A DNA stretch of 64,000 bases from Prado023 sp963700475 (lineage in GTDB: Bacteria; Actinomycetota; Actinomycetes; S36-B12; CAIYMF01), in the NCBI GenBank assembly GCA_963700475.1, contig CAVOXR010000010.1, forward strand, positions 124,001 through 188,000, read 5' to 3'. A program made the position numbers and the translations under genes. Every line of letters starts with the position of its first letter. Positions within the stretch are counted from its first letter, which is position 1. The notes under the pieces are model-generated. The model ran no database searches, was not told the DNA's origin, and saw only the letters and a program-made list of their open reading frames with translations. Shown here piece by piece: positions 46,124 through 54,465 of the stretch.

Positions 46124-47382
46124 CGGTCCTCCCCGATCAGGTCCAGTGCGCTGCGCAGGGCCGCCACAGCCGCGGACGGGTGGGCGCAGATCCCACGGCC
46201 GTCGACCTGCGCCATCAGGCCCTCGATCTCCTGCCGACTGCTGAGGCCCTCGCTGGCGCCGGCAATGCTGCCCGCCACCGCCGGAAGTCCCCGCCAACAC
46301 GGGCCGCACTGTCCCGCGGTTCCCTCGGCGAGCTCGCGGGCAATGCCGGCCAGCGCGTCCCACACGGGCATGTCCTCGGGGATCCAGACGAACGCACCCG
46401 CTCCCCAGCGCCCACCCAGCTCGGACAGCGCATCCCGCGTGAGCTCGGTCCCGGCGGTGAGCCCATCCCACGGGACCCAGCGCCCGTGCCAGCCGCCGGC
46501 GATCATGACTCCGGGGGCACCGACCAACCCACCGGCCGCACCGGCAAGGTCGGCCAGCGTGCTGCTCTCCGGCAGCTCGACGACACCCGGGTCGCGCACG
46601 GCACCGGAGGCGCTGGCGAGCGCGGAGCGTTCGGCAACACCACGCCCCGCCAGCGCCATCCGGGCGAACGTCTCAGCGTTGCTGAGCATCACGTGGGAGC
46701 GCCGGCGCGCCACACCGGTGCGGATCGACGGCGGACGGCCGAGGTCGGCCGGCAGGGCCGGACCGCCGGTGATCGCCCGGATCACGGCGGTCGCCTCACC
46801 TGCGACGAACGTCGCGGGGCCGATCGACAGCTCGATCGGGACGCCGTCCCGGCGCTCTGCCAGGGCGATCCGCAGGGCGATCGCCAGGTCCGGGCGGTCG
46901 GCGCTGATCCGCACGATGACCCGCGGCGCCCCAAGGGCGCGGGCGGCGGTGACGGCGCCGTCGAGGACGAGGTGCGGGACATGGCCGAGAAGGGCACCGT
47001 CCTTGCCGCTGGCCGTCTCCCCCTCCGCTCCGTTGACGATCACGTGCGAGACGCGCGATCCGGCCAGCGACTCCAGCTTGCGATCGGTCGGGAACGCCGC
47101 ACCGCCGGCACCGACGACCTGCTGGGCGGCCACCCGGGCGATGAGGTCGTCGAGGCCAAGCACGGGCCCAGTCCCCCAGCGACGCAGGTGTGCGAGCAGG
47201 TTCACGGGGCGTCCGGGCTCCACTCCGGCCAGGAGCAGGGTGCCGGGGGCGAGCAGTTCCCTGGGGAGTCGGCCGGGGAGCCGCCCCGGAAGGGCCAAGC
47301 CGGGCAGCCCCGGGGCCGGTCGGGTACCCGCCGTCGGCACGGCCCAGGCCCCGGCGGTCGCGCGGGTCAGGTACTCGGTCAT
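46120..47382 (-). CDS. NuoF-like flavoprotein (SLBB/NADH dehydrogenase family)
   Basis: The 420-residue protein resembles the FMN/NADH-binding subunit NuoF: VVGAGGAAFPTDRKLESLAG, the FMN-site HVIVNGAEGETASGKDGALL, an SLBB-like region and the ending with cysteines (GQCGPCWRGLP and GRGICAHPS). Canonical NuoF binds a 4Fe-4S cluster with four cysteines (C-x2-C-x2-C plus one); here only C-x2-C and the later C are visible, so the cluster may be altered. It overlaps the cytochrome-like gene by 4 nt. Its electron donor is likely NAD(P)H. Confidence 0.82.
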   Translation of the reverse strand: MTEYLTRATAGAWAVPTAGTRPAPGLPGLALPGRLPGRLPRELLAPGTLLLAGVEPGRPVNLLAHLRRWGTGPVLGLDDLIARVAAQQVVGAGGAAFPTDRKLESLAGSRVSHVIVNGAEGETASGKDGALLGHVPHLVLDGAVTAARALGAPRVIVRISADRPDLAIALRIALAERRDGVPIELSIGPATFVAGEATAVIRAITGGPALPADLGRPPSIRTGVARRRSHVMLSNAETFARMALAGRGVAERSALASASGAVRDPGVVELPESSTLADLAGAAGGLVGAPGVMIAGGWHGRWVPWDGLTAGTELTRDALSELGGRWGAGAFVWIPEDMPVWDALAGIARELAEGTAGQCGPCWRGLPAVAGSIAGASEGLSSRQEIEGLMAQVDGRGICAHPSAAVAALRSALDLIGEDR

Positions 47383-47939
47383 CGCACTGCCCCCGCCTCG
47401 GCCAGTTGGGGCCGCACGGCCGGAACACTCCGTGGCCGGACGAGGACCCGGATCGACAGACCCATCAGGACGGCCGCGGCGCTGACCATGGCCACGGCCC
47501 GCATGACCGCCCCATCGCTGCCGACGAGCAGTCCGTGCCCCACGGCCAGTGCCCACACCGGGTAGGCCAGGAGATGGGCGCGGCGCCACACCCGCGGGGT
47601 GCGAATCCGGGTGGCTGTCGTGACCAGGACGACGATCAGCAGGTCCACGGCCAGCGCGCCGAGGGCAACGCCCCAGCGTTCCCAACCGGCGACGCCGGGC
47701 AGAAGGGCAGCGGGCCAGTCAAGGACGATCCACTTGTCCAGCAGCGCCAGGATGATGTGCGCGACGATGAGCACCGTCCCGGCGACAGAGGCCGCCCGGT
47801 GCACGCTGATGCTCGACAGCCGCGCGGTCGGGCGAAGGCGCGGACCGATCAACCCGAGCACGACCGACACCGTCAGCAGGCCCACAGCGACCAGCCCGCT
47901 GGAGCGCATGACGAACCATGTCCACGGCACCTCGTTCAT
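47379..47939 (-). CDS. Ferric-reductase-like cytochrome b membrane protein
   Basis: This 186-residue protein has five or six helices with spaced histidines (SISVHRAASVAG, LIVAHIILALLD, RRAHLLAYPVW, AVGHGLLVG), the b-heme ligand pattern of ferric-reductase-like/MsrQ membrane domains. It would move electrons across the membrane. It overlaps both neighbours (ATGA with ApbE at 47936-47939, ATGA with NuoF-like at 47379-47382), showing a single translation-coupled module. Confidence 0.85.
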   Translation of the reverse strand: MNEVPWTWFVMRSSGLVAVGLLTVSVVLGLIGPRLRPTARLSSISVHRAASVAGTVLIVAHIILALLDKWIVLDWPAALLPGVAGWERWGVALGALAVDLLIVVLVTTATRIRTPRVWRRAHLLAYPVWALAVGHGLLVGSDGAVMRAVAMVSAAAVLMGLSIRVLVRPRSVPAVRPQLAEAGAVR

Positions 47940-48862
47940 GCTGCCTCCTCCATCTCGGGCCACTGACCCACTGTCTGCGCGGTTGCCCGCCCTGATCCCG
48001 ACCATCGCGTGAAGAGCCCGTGCAGCCCCCGTTCGGCGAACCATGCAGGGGCCTCGCCATCCAGGAGCATCCCTGCCGTGGCAGCCACATTGGCGGCCGT
48101 TGCGCTGGCCGCCAGAGCGGAGACCGCCCACCAGCCGGTGTCGGCGCTGCGCCCCGTCCGCGGGTCGATCAGGTGGTGGGCTGGGCCGGCCGTCGTCAAC
48201 CACCGTCTGCGGCCCTGACCGCTGGTCGCGAGCCCTCCATCGGTGATCCCGATCGCGCGCTCAGTCAGCCCTGGGACCTCGTGGTCCGCGCTGACGACCA
48301 GGCCCGGGGCCGCGGCGATGACCCGCAGGTCGCCTCCCATGTTGGCGATCACGTCGATCCCGAGCTCGTCGGCGATCCGCTCGGCGACCTCGTCGGCCAA
48401 CCAGGCCTTGGCCGTCGCCCCGAGGTCGAGGGCGATTCCGGAAGGGATGCGCACCCGTCCAGCGGAGACCTCAACATCGCGCCACGAACCCACGGACGCG
48501 TCGACCGGGACCGCCACATCCAGGACCGCGAGGTCACCGGCAGCCCACGAGCGGTACCCGGCGGCATCAACCTGGCGGCCCAGGCACGGGTCGACGAGGC
48601 CGCCCGTCGACTCGGCGGCCGCCAGCGCCACCTCGACGAGTTCGACGAGCAGCGAGCTGGCCGGGACCCACGTCCCGTGCGCGCGGTTGACGCCGGAGAT
48701 CTCCGAGTCCGCGCGGAACCGGCTGGCCACCTGCTCGAGGCGGGTGACCTCGTCGATGAGGATCTGCGCTGCCGAACGGACAGCGGCCGGATCCGCGGAG
48801 CCCGGCAGGGTGACGGCAAGCGTCGTCCGCCAACGCTGCTCCACGATCTCGATGATGCTCAT
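47936..48862 (-). CDS. apbE: FAD:protein FMN transferase
   Basis: This 308-residue ApbE protein has the FAD-binding N-terminal part (RFRADSEISGVNRAHG), GLVDPCLGRQVDAAGY, DLGATAKAWLADEVAERI, NMGGDLRVI and metal-site DGGLATSGQGRRRW with HHLIDPRTGR. It attaches FMN to a Ser/Thr of a target protein, usually outside the membrane. No signal peptide is visible, unlike many ApbE proteins, and no FMN-binding domain target was recognised in this window. Four-nucleotide overlaps join it to genes on both sides. Confidence 0.93.
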   Translation of the reverse strand: MSIIEIVEQRWRTTLAVTLPGSADPAAVRSAAQILIDEVTRLEQVASRFRADSEISGVNRAHGTWVPASSLLVELVEVALAAAESTGGLVDPCLGRQVDAAGYRSWAAGDLAVLDVAVPVDASVGSWRDVEVSAGRVRIPSGIALDLGATAKAWLADEVAERIADELGIDVIANMGGDLRVIAAAPGLVVSADHEVPGLTERAIGITDGGLATSGQGRRRWLTTAGPAHHLIDPRTGRSADTGWWAVSALAASATAANVAATAGMLLDGEAPAWFAERGLHGLFTRWSGSGRATAQTVGQWPEMEEAA

Positions 48863-49299
48863 GAGGTCTTCGACGTGGCCTTCGGGGCGCTCGCCACGGG
48901 CTTCGGCGCGGCAGGCGCGGGCGCGACCACCCGCCGTGAGGGCCGTGGCTTGGGCGCGGAGCGGACAGCACGCTTCTGGGGGGCAGACTTGGCCTGGGGC
49001 GCCTGGACTCGGGCCGCGCCCTGCGTGGAGGGGACCCGGACGTAGACCTTGCGGTGCACGACGACGGGCTTGGGTGTGACGTGGCGTTCCTTGATCCGCG
49101 TGACGATGACAGCGCGCGGGATGGTGGCGTCGTTCCCCGGATCCTCGACCACCTGCGCTGCGGCCTTCAGGGCGGCCTGGTCCGACCATTGAGCCGACAT
49201 GTCCGCGGCCACCACCCCGACGGTCGCACCTGCGCCCACCACCAGGGCACCACTGCTCATGACCGCGACTCCGCGCCGAACCGTATGCATTCCACTCAT
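48859..49299 (-). CDS. Membrane-anchored basic Pro/Ala-rich protein, head of redox operon
   Basis: This 146-residue protein has one N-terminal hydrophobic segment (residues 8-33: GVAVMSSGALVVGAGATVGVVAADM) that may be a signal anchor, then about 110 residues, the last 60 rich in Ala, Pro, Lys and Arg. No family was recognised. Its stop overlaps the apbE start (ATGA), so it belongs to the redox operon and could be the extracytoplasmic electron carrier or flavin acceptor, but no clear FMN-attachment motif was found. It is divergent from a similarly built acidic protein at 49456. Confidence 0.72.
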   Translation of the reverse strand: MSGMHTVRRGVAVMSSGALVVGAGATVGVVAADMSAQWSDQAALKAAAQVVEDPGNDATIPRAVIVTRIKERHVTPKPVVVHRKVYVRVPSTQGAARVQAPQAKSAPQKRAVRSAPKPRPSRRVVAPAPAAPKPVASAPKATSKTS

Positions 49300-49455
49300 G
49301 TCCTCAATCGTCGGCGACGGTCCGACAAGGCACGAGGGCGCGGCTCGTCAAGGCTGCGTCAAGCCCGGGAGGGCGCAGCCTTGACGTGCGGCTACACCCG
49401 GCACAACCCGGCCCCGGGCACAATGGGGCCATTCAACGAGCCTCGAGGAGTACAC

Positions 49456-49878
49456 ATGCGCACCCTGATCGGATGGATGGCAGCCATGCTCGCCAGCGCC
49501 CTGCTGGGTGCCGTGGTGTACGAGAACGTCCTGAGCAAGCCGGTTCCCGCCTCCGAGCAGACGGCCAGCGTCGAGACGGTGGCCGAAGAGCCGACGCCGA
49601 CACCCACCGTGTACCGGACCGAGGTCAAGACCGTGGTCGAACCCACTCCCACCAAAACCGTCGTGGACAAGGTCGTGATCAACGAGGAGGTCGTGCAGGT
49701 CAGCCAGCCCCGGACCTCCCGGCCCGCACCTGCCAGGACGTCGGCCCCGAAGCCCAGGCCGCGGGCAACGGCTGAGCGCGAGAAGGACGAAGCCCCCGAG
49801 CTCAGCGACGACTCCGATGCCGCCGAGAAGGCCGCGAAGGAGGCCGAGGAGCCCGAGGAGCCCGAGTCCGACGACTGA
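49456..49878 (+). CDS. Membrane-anchored protein with acidic, proline-rich tail
   Basis: This 140-residue protein has an N-terminal anchor helix (LIGWMAAMLASALLGAVVYENV) followed by a Thr/Pro/Val-rich extracytoplasmic stretch (PTPTPTVYRTEV, EPTPTKTVV) and a basic then strongly acidic tail (EAEEPEEPESDD). No family was recognised. GAGGAG lies 5 nt before the ATG. It is divergent from the basic Pro/Ala-rich protein of the redox operon 156 bp away; opposite tail charges suggest, without proof, that they interact. Confidence 0.68.
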   Translation: MRTLIGWMAAMLASALLGAVVYENVLSKPVPASEQTASVETVAEEPTPTPTVYRTEVKTVVEPTPTKTVVDKVVINEEVVQVSQPRTSRPAPARTSAPKPRPRATAEREKDEAPELSDDSDAAEKAAKEAEEPEEPESDD

Positions 49879-49896
49879 GGGCCCCCTCGAGTCCCG

Positions 49897-51702
49897 TCAG
49901 GCCGGGAGCTCGGTTGGCCCGCTCCGGCGGGCAGCGCGGATCTCGGCCAGGTCGGCTGGATCCAAGGTGAGATCGACCGTGGAGTCCGCGTCCATCTCGG
50001 GGACGGCCGAGTGCCGGTCCGTATCGCCGACCGTGGCCGGCTCCTCGACATCAGGAGCTGCCTCGGCCGGCTGGTCCACGGTGAGGTCCACCGTGACGTC
50101 CGAGTCGGCGTCATGGACCTCGGGCGTGGCCGGCCCGACGGGCTCGGGCTCATCGGTGGGCCCGGCGGGGTCGGGCTGCTCGGTGGACTCGGGCTCAGGC
50201 GTGTCGGCTGCCTCGGCCAGCGCCTCTCCAGGGACGAGCACAGCCTCGACGTCCGCGTCCGACGAGGTCTCCGCCCCCTGAGGTGCCGCCTCCGGCTCGG
50301 GAATGGCCGCCAGGACCGGGATCACGAGTGACTCCCGGACCGGTCGGGGCTCGCGACGGGGGACAGCCCCTGCAGCCGGCTCCTCCACCTTCTCGACACT
50401 GCCTACCTGACCATCTGCGTCGATCGCCGGATCCACGTCGGCGACTGCCACCGCGGTGGGATCTGCCAGGCCGCGCGCCTCCCGGCGCAGTCGGCGCTCC
50501 TCAGCGCGCCGCTCCGCCTGGTGCAGCTGCCAGCTCAGTCGCAGCGACTGGAACGCCGCCTCCGCGAGGAAACCCAGCAGGACCAGGCCTGCAGCAGCGG
50601 AGGCCACCGGAAGGACGCGTGGACCCACCTCAGCCAATCGCCCACCGCCCAGCGACCCGGAGGCCAGCAGGACCAACCCACCCACGAGCGCAGCGACCAC
50701 GCCGGCCAGCCCGGCACCCGAGACAACGACTCCGGTCGGTGTGGGCAGGTCGCGGCCCCACCGGATCCGCCCGGCAAGGGCGCCCAGGGCGAGGGGAACC
50801 AGCATCAGCACGGGGCCCCATCCCGGAACCGTGCTTGGGATCGCCGCGAGGATGGGCAGCGCCGGAAGGGTCCCGACCTGTCCGCCGAATGCGTTGAGGG
50901 CACCCGCAGATCCGAGGTCGAAGCCCGGACCGACGACAACAGCCATTCCCCAGATGTCCAAGGTGGGCAGGCACAGCGCGCCCAGAGCGGTCAACGCCAG
51001 CTCACCGACGGGTCCCGCGTCGAGATCCGCCAGGGTGGTGGCGAGCTGCCCGAAGTGCCGAACAAGGCTCACCGTGACGAGTAGGGCGCCAACCGCGAAC
51101 AGGCCGACCACTGCCGCGAGGCCGCCCATCGCGGTCCGCCAGGTGGCGTCCGACACGCGCGACCGGCTCCACGCCACGAGTTCAGCCTCACGGGCGATCC
51201 CCCAGGTGACCCCGACGAGCGCGACCATCCCGGTCCACAGGAACGCCTTCGGAGGACTCGCACCCGTCCCGGGACCAGCGGCCAGCCACGCCACGCCCGC
51301 GCCGCCGGCGCCATAGATCAGGGCGCACGCGGTCACGATGCCCACCGCCTCACCCGGCGTGGTCGACGGCAGCAGGCGGCCGGCCCACCGACCACCGCGT
51401 CTCGTGAGCAGCAGGCCGAGGAGCAGCGCCCCGAGCGGGAGGAGGGTCAGGGACCGGTCTCCGATCTCCAGCGGGACCTGGTGTGCGCCGAGCCAGACGG
51501 AACCGGCAGCGCGCCAGGCCGCTGCGGAGTCACCCGCGGAGTTCGGGGAGACGGCCCACGCCAGCATGACCAGGCACGTCACCAGGGCCACGCCCACGAG
51601 CAACGCCCAGATCCCCGCCGCGACCCCGGCGACGATGGGTCGCCGGGACTGCTCAGGGGCGTCGGCTTCGACGTCGAGCACCTCGGGATCGCGCACGCTC
51701 AC
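49897..51702 (-). CDS. DUF6350 membrane protein
   Basis: This 601-residue protein has about ten helices (residues 15-420, for example GIWALLVGVALVTCLVMLAWAV and a series of Gly/Ala/Leu-rich segments with a WGMAVVVGPGFDLGS loop) and a long acidic, low-complexity cytoplasmic tail rich in Glu, Asp, Pro and Ala (from about residue 450). DUF6350 is characteristically found next to sucD in actinobacteria, as here. Function unknown. Several starts are possible; GTG at 51702 was chosen because GGGGGAG lies upstream and the ATGs at 51777 and 51813 fall beside or inside the sucD terminator hairpin. Confidence 0.8.
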   Translation of the reverse strand: MSVRDPEVLDVEADAPEQSRRPIVAGVAAGIWALLVGVALVTCLVMLAWAVSPNSAGDSAAAWRAAGSVWLGAHQVPLEIGDRSLTLLPLGALLLGLLLTRRGGRWAGRLLPSTTPGEAVGIVTACALIYGAGGAGVAWLAAGPGTGASPPKAFLWTGMVALVGVTWGIAREAELVAWSRSRVSDATWRTAMGGLAAVVGLFAVGALLVTVSLVRHFGQLATTLADLDAGPVGELALTALGALCLPTLDIWGMAVVVGPGFDLGSAGALNAFGGQVGTLPALPILAAIPSTVPGWGPVLMLVPLALGALAGRIRWGRDLPTPTGVVVSGAGLAGVVAALVGGLVLLASGSLGGGRLAEVGPRVLPVASAAAGLVLLGFLAEAAFQSLRLSWQLHQAERRAEERRLRREARGLADPTAVAVADVDPAIDADGQVGSVEKVEEPAAGAVPRREPRPVRESLVIPVLAAIPEPEAAPQGAETSSDADVEAVLVPGEALAEAADTPEPESTEQPDPAGPTDEPEPVGPATPEVHDADSDVTVDLTVDQPAEAAPDVEEPATVGDTDRHSAVPEMDADSTVDLTLDPADLAEIRAARRSGPTELPA

Positions 51703-51780
51703 CCCGGGATTCTCCCCCACTGGAGGACCACCCCGGTACTGACCACCCGCGTGTCGCGGCCTCGGCCGGGTGAACATGGC

Positions 51781-51810
51781 AGTGCCCCGACCGCGACTGG
51801 CCGGGGCACT
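51781..51810 (-). terminator. Terminator of sucCD
   Basis: AGTGCCCCG (51781-51789) and CGGGGCACT (51802-51810) form a 9-bp stem with a 12-nt loop, starting 10 nt beyond the sucD stop. Confidence 0.7.
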
Positions 51811-51819
51811 CACGCAGGG

Positions 51820-52701
51820 TCAGCGACCGAGTACCTCGCGCATCAGTCGCGCCGTCTCCGAGGGCGTCTTGCCCACCCTGACGCCGACAGCCTCGAGCGC
51901 CTCCTTCTTGGCCTCGGCGGTGCCGGAGGAGCCGGAGACGATGGCGCCCGCATGGCCCATCGTCTTGCCCTCGGGGGCCGTGAACCCGGCCACGTACCCG
52001 ATCACAGGCTTGGTGACGTGCTCAGCGATGAAGGCAGCCGCGCGCTCCTCGGCGTCACCGCCGATCTCGCCGATCATCACGATCGCCTCGGTCTGTGGAT
52101 CGGCCTCGAATGCCGCCAGGGCGTCGATGTGAGTGGTGCCGATGATCGGGTCCCCACCGATCCCGATGGCCGTGGAGAAGCCGATGTCGCGCAGCTCGTA
52201 CATCATCTGGTACGTCAGGGTTCCGGACTTGCTGACCAGTCCGATCGGCCCCGCGCCGGAGATCGACGCCGGGATGATCCCCGCGTTGCTCACTCCTGGC
52301 GTGATGATGCCGGGGCAGTTCGGGCCGATGATCCTGGTCGTGCCGCGGTTGACGGCGTCCTGGAAGAACGCGGCGGTGTCGTGCACCGGGACGCCCTCGG
52401 TGATGACCACCACGAGCGGCATCCCCGCGTCGATGGCCTCGGTGACCGCGCCACGCGTGCCCGCCGGCGGCACGAACACCACCGACACATTCGCGCCGGT
52501 CTCGGCCATCGCCTCGGCGACGGTGCCGAACACCGGGAGCTCCGCGGTCGGGAAGGCCACGGTCTGGCCGGCCTTCTTCGGGTTCACCCCGCCGACGATG
52601 TTCGATCCGGCCGCAAGCATCAGCGTGGTGTGCTTCATGCCCTCCGAGCCGGTCATCCCCTGCACGATCAGGCGCGAGTCGCCATCAAGGAAGATCGCCA
52701 T
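51820..52701 (-). CDS. sucD: Succinyl-CoA synthetase alpha subunit
   Basis: This 293-residue subunit shows the CoA-binding N-terminal domain (VQGMTGSEGMKHT, GGVNPKKAGQ), IGPNCPGIITPG and the phosphohistidine region MGHAGAIVSGSSGTAEAKKEAL (active H near residue 248). With SucC it converts succinyl-CoA to succinate with formation of ATP or GTP in the TCA cycle. It starts 9 nt after sucC and is followed by a terminator. Confidence 0.97.
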   Translation of the reverse strand: MAIFLDGDSRLIVQGMTGSEGMKHTTLMLAAGSNIVGGVNPKKAGQTVAFPTAELPVFGTVAEAMAETGANVSVVFVPPAGTRGAVTEAIDAGMPLVVVITEGVPVHDTAAFFQDAVNRGTTRIIGPNCPGIITPGVSNAGIIPASISGAGPIGLVSKSGTLTYQMMYELRDIGFSTAIGIGGDPIIGTTHIDALAAFEADPQTEAIVMIGEIGGDAEERAAAFIAEHVTKPVIGYVAGFTAPEGKTMGHAGAIVSGSSGTAEAKKEALEAVGVRVGKTPSETARLMREVLGR

Positions 52702-52710
52702 GGTCCTACC

Positions 52711-53886
52711 TCACTTCCCTGCCGCGAGCTGCGCCGCCCGGCGGGCAGCCTCGTCCATCGTCTCGACCAGTTCCACACCGGGGATCTGGGCGTCCCGCAG
52801 GATCGCCCGGCCCTCCTCCGCCTTGTTGCCGTCGATCCGGCAGACCAGGGGCTTGTCGACCGGCTTGCCGGCCTCCTTCAGCATGGCCAGGGCCAGCTGC
52901 ACGCCGTTGGCGACCTCGATGCAGGAGGTGATGCCGCCGAACACGTTGACGAACACCGACTTCACCGAGGGATCGGTCAGCACGATGTCCAGGCCGTTGC
53001 TCATCACCTCGGCGCTCGCGCCACCGCCGATGTCGAGGAAGTTCGCCGGACGCACGCCGCCGAACTCCTCGCCCGCGTAGGCCACGACGTCCAGGGTGGA
53101 CATGACCAAGCCGGCGCCGTTTCCGATGATCCCGACCTCGCCGTCGAGCTTGACGTAGTTGAGGTCGAACGCCTTGGCGCGCAGCTCGATCGGGTCCGCG
53201 TTCGCGGTGTCCACCAGATCGACGTGCGAGGCGTGCCGGAAGTGCGCGTTCTCGTCGAGGGAGACCTTGCCGTCCAGGGCGAGCACGCGCCCGTCGGTGG
53301 TCTTCACCAACGGGTTGACCTCGACCAGCGTGGCGTCCTCCTCCACCAGCACGACCCACAGCTTCACCAGGACGTCAGCAACCGCGTCAGCGACGTCAGC
53401 CGGGAAGTTCGCGGCCGCGACGATCTCGCGCGCCTTCTCCGGCGGGCAGCCCTCGAGGGCGTCGACGCGGATCATGGCCAGCGCCTCCGGGTTGTCCTTG
53501 GCGACCTGCTCGATCTCCACCCCGCCCTCGACCGAGGCCATGGCCAGGAAGGTCCGGTTGGCGCGGTCGAGCAGGAAGGAGACGTAGTACTCCTCGGCGA
53601 TCTCGGCGGCCTCGGTCACCAGGACCTTGTGCACCGTGTGGCCCTTGATGTCCATCCCGAGGATGTCCGCGGCACGCGCGCTCGCCTCGTCCTCACCGTC
53701 GGCGAGCTTGACCCCGCCTGCCTTGCCGCGACCGCCCACCTTCACCTGCGCCTTGACCACGACCGTCCCGCCGATGCGGCGCGCGGCCAACCGGGCAGCA
53801 TCGGGCGTCTCGCAGACGGCTCCGGGGACGACAGGCACGCCATGCTTGCCGAACAGGTGCTTGGCCTGGTACTCGTACAGATCCAC
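52711..53886 (-). CDS. sucC: Succinyl-CoA synthetase beta subunit
   Basis: The 391-residue ATP-grasp subunit begins DLYEYQAKHLFGKHGVPVVPG and has VVKAQVKVGGRGKAGGVKLA, EEDATLVEVNPLV and NGAGLVMSTLDVV segments, ending with the CoA-ligase domain (IDGNKAEEGRAIL). Works with SucD. GTG at 53886 has GAGGAG 6 nt upstream. First gene of the sucCD operon; it may be read through from the B12-binding gene 104 bp upstream. Confidence 0.97.
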   Translation of the reverse strand: MDLYEYQAKHLFGKHGVPVVPGAVCETPDAARLAARRIGGTVVVKAQVKVGGRGKAGGVKLADGEDEASARAADILGMDIKGHTVHKVLVTEAAEIAEEYYVSFLLDRANRTFLAMASVEGGVEIEQVAKDNPEALAMIRVDALEGCPPEKAREIVAAANFPADVADAVADVLVKLWVVLVEEDATLVEVNPLVKTTDGRVLALDGKVSLDENAHFRHASHVDLVDTANADPIELRAKAFDLNYVKLDGEVGIIGNGAGLVMSTLDVVAYAGEEFGGVRPANFLDIGGGASAEVMSNGLDIVLTDPSVKSVFVNVFGGITSCIEVANGVQLALAMLKEAGKPVDKPLVCRIDGNKAEEGRAILRDAQIPGVELVETMDEAARRAAQLAAGK

Positions 53887-53990
53887 GCGGGACTCCTCAC
53901 CGACGAAGGGACGCGGACCACACTAGTTGGGCCCCTGCCCCGGCCCGACGGCCGGTACCCCGTTCCGCGACGAGCGGTGGTGATGGTGCG

Positions 53991-54404
53991 TCAGGCGGCG
54001 TGGGCGACGTTTTCCCTGACCCAGTCGACGATCTCGTCGGTACGGGTCCCGGGGGTGAACACGTGGGCAACGCCCATCTCGTAGAGCATGGGGATGTCGC
54101 CCTCGGGGATGATCCCGCCGCCGAACACCCGGATGTCATCCGCGCCGCGCTCGTGGAGCATCTCGATGACCGACTTGAAGAGCGTCATGTGCGCGCCTGA
54201 CAGGATGCTCAGGCCGATGCCGTCCGCGTCCTCTGCGATCGCCGTGGCCACGATCTGCTCCGGCGTCTGGTGCAGGCCCGTGTAGATGACCTCGATGCCG
54301 GCGTCGCGAAGAGCCCGCGCGACGACCTTCGCGCCCCGATCGTGCCCGTCCAGGCCCGGCTTGCCCACGATGACCCTGATGTGCTCGGCGTTCGGTGTGC
54401 TCAT
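53991..54404 (-). CDS. Cobalamin (B12)-binding domain protein
   Basis: This 137-residue protein is a free-standing methylmalonyl-CoA-mutase-type B12-binding domain. It has VIVGKPGLDGHDRGAKVVARAL containing the base-off D-x-H-x2-G motif (D16-G-H18), then the S-x-L element (GLSILSGAHMTLF) and a GG motif (RVFGGGIIPEGD). Such domains serve as the C-terminal part or small subunit of acyl-CoA mutases. The large mutase subunit is not in this window, so it must work with a partner elsewhere. It lies upstream of sucC, fitting propionate-to-succinate metabolism. Confidence 0.9.
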   Translation of the reverse strand: MSTPNAEHIRVIVGKPGLDGHDRGAKVVARALRDAGIEVIYTGLHQTPEQIVATAIAEDADGIGLSILSGAHMTLFKSVIEMLHERGADDIRVFGGGIIPEGDIPMLYEMGVAHVFTPGTRTDEIVDWVRENVAHAA

Positions 54405-54453
54405 GGGCAAAGCGTAGCCCTGCCCGGTGGGGGCAGGTCGGGCGAGGATGCGC

Positions 54454-54459
54454 TACCGT
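54454..54459 (+). promoter_or_regulatory. -10 element (TACCGT) for the lipase-like gene
   Basis: TACCGT ends 6 nt before the GTG at 54466, supporting a leaderless start there. Confidence 0.5.
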
Positions 54460-54465
54460 GCCCGG

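Noticed and set aside
45218..47485. 755-codon forward open frame opposite the regulator, ferredoxin and NuoF-like genes
   Set aside because: Antisense of overlapping well-supported genes; repetitive Ala/Arg/Pro composition and no recognisable domain.
51481..54084. 867-codon forward open frame across DUF6350, sucD and sucC
   Set aside because: It runs antisense to three real genes and has shadow-type composition; no domain was recognised.
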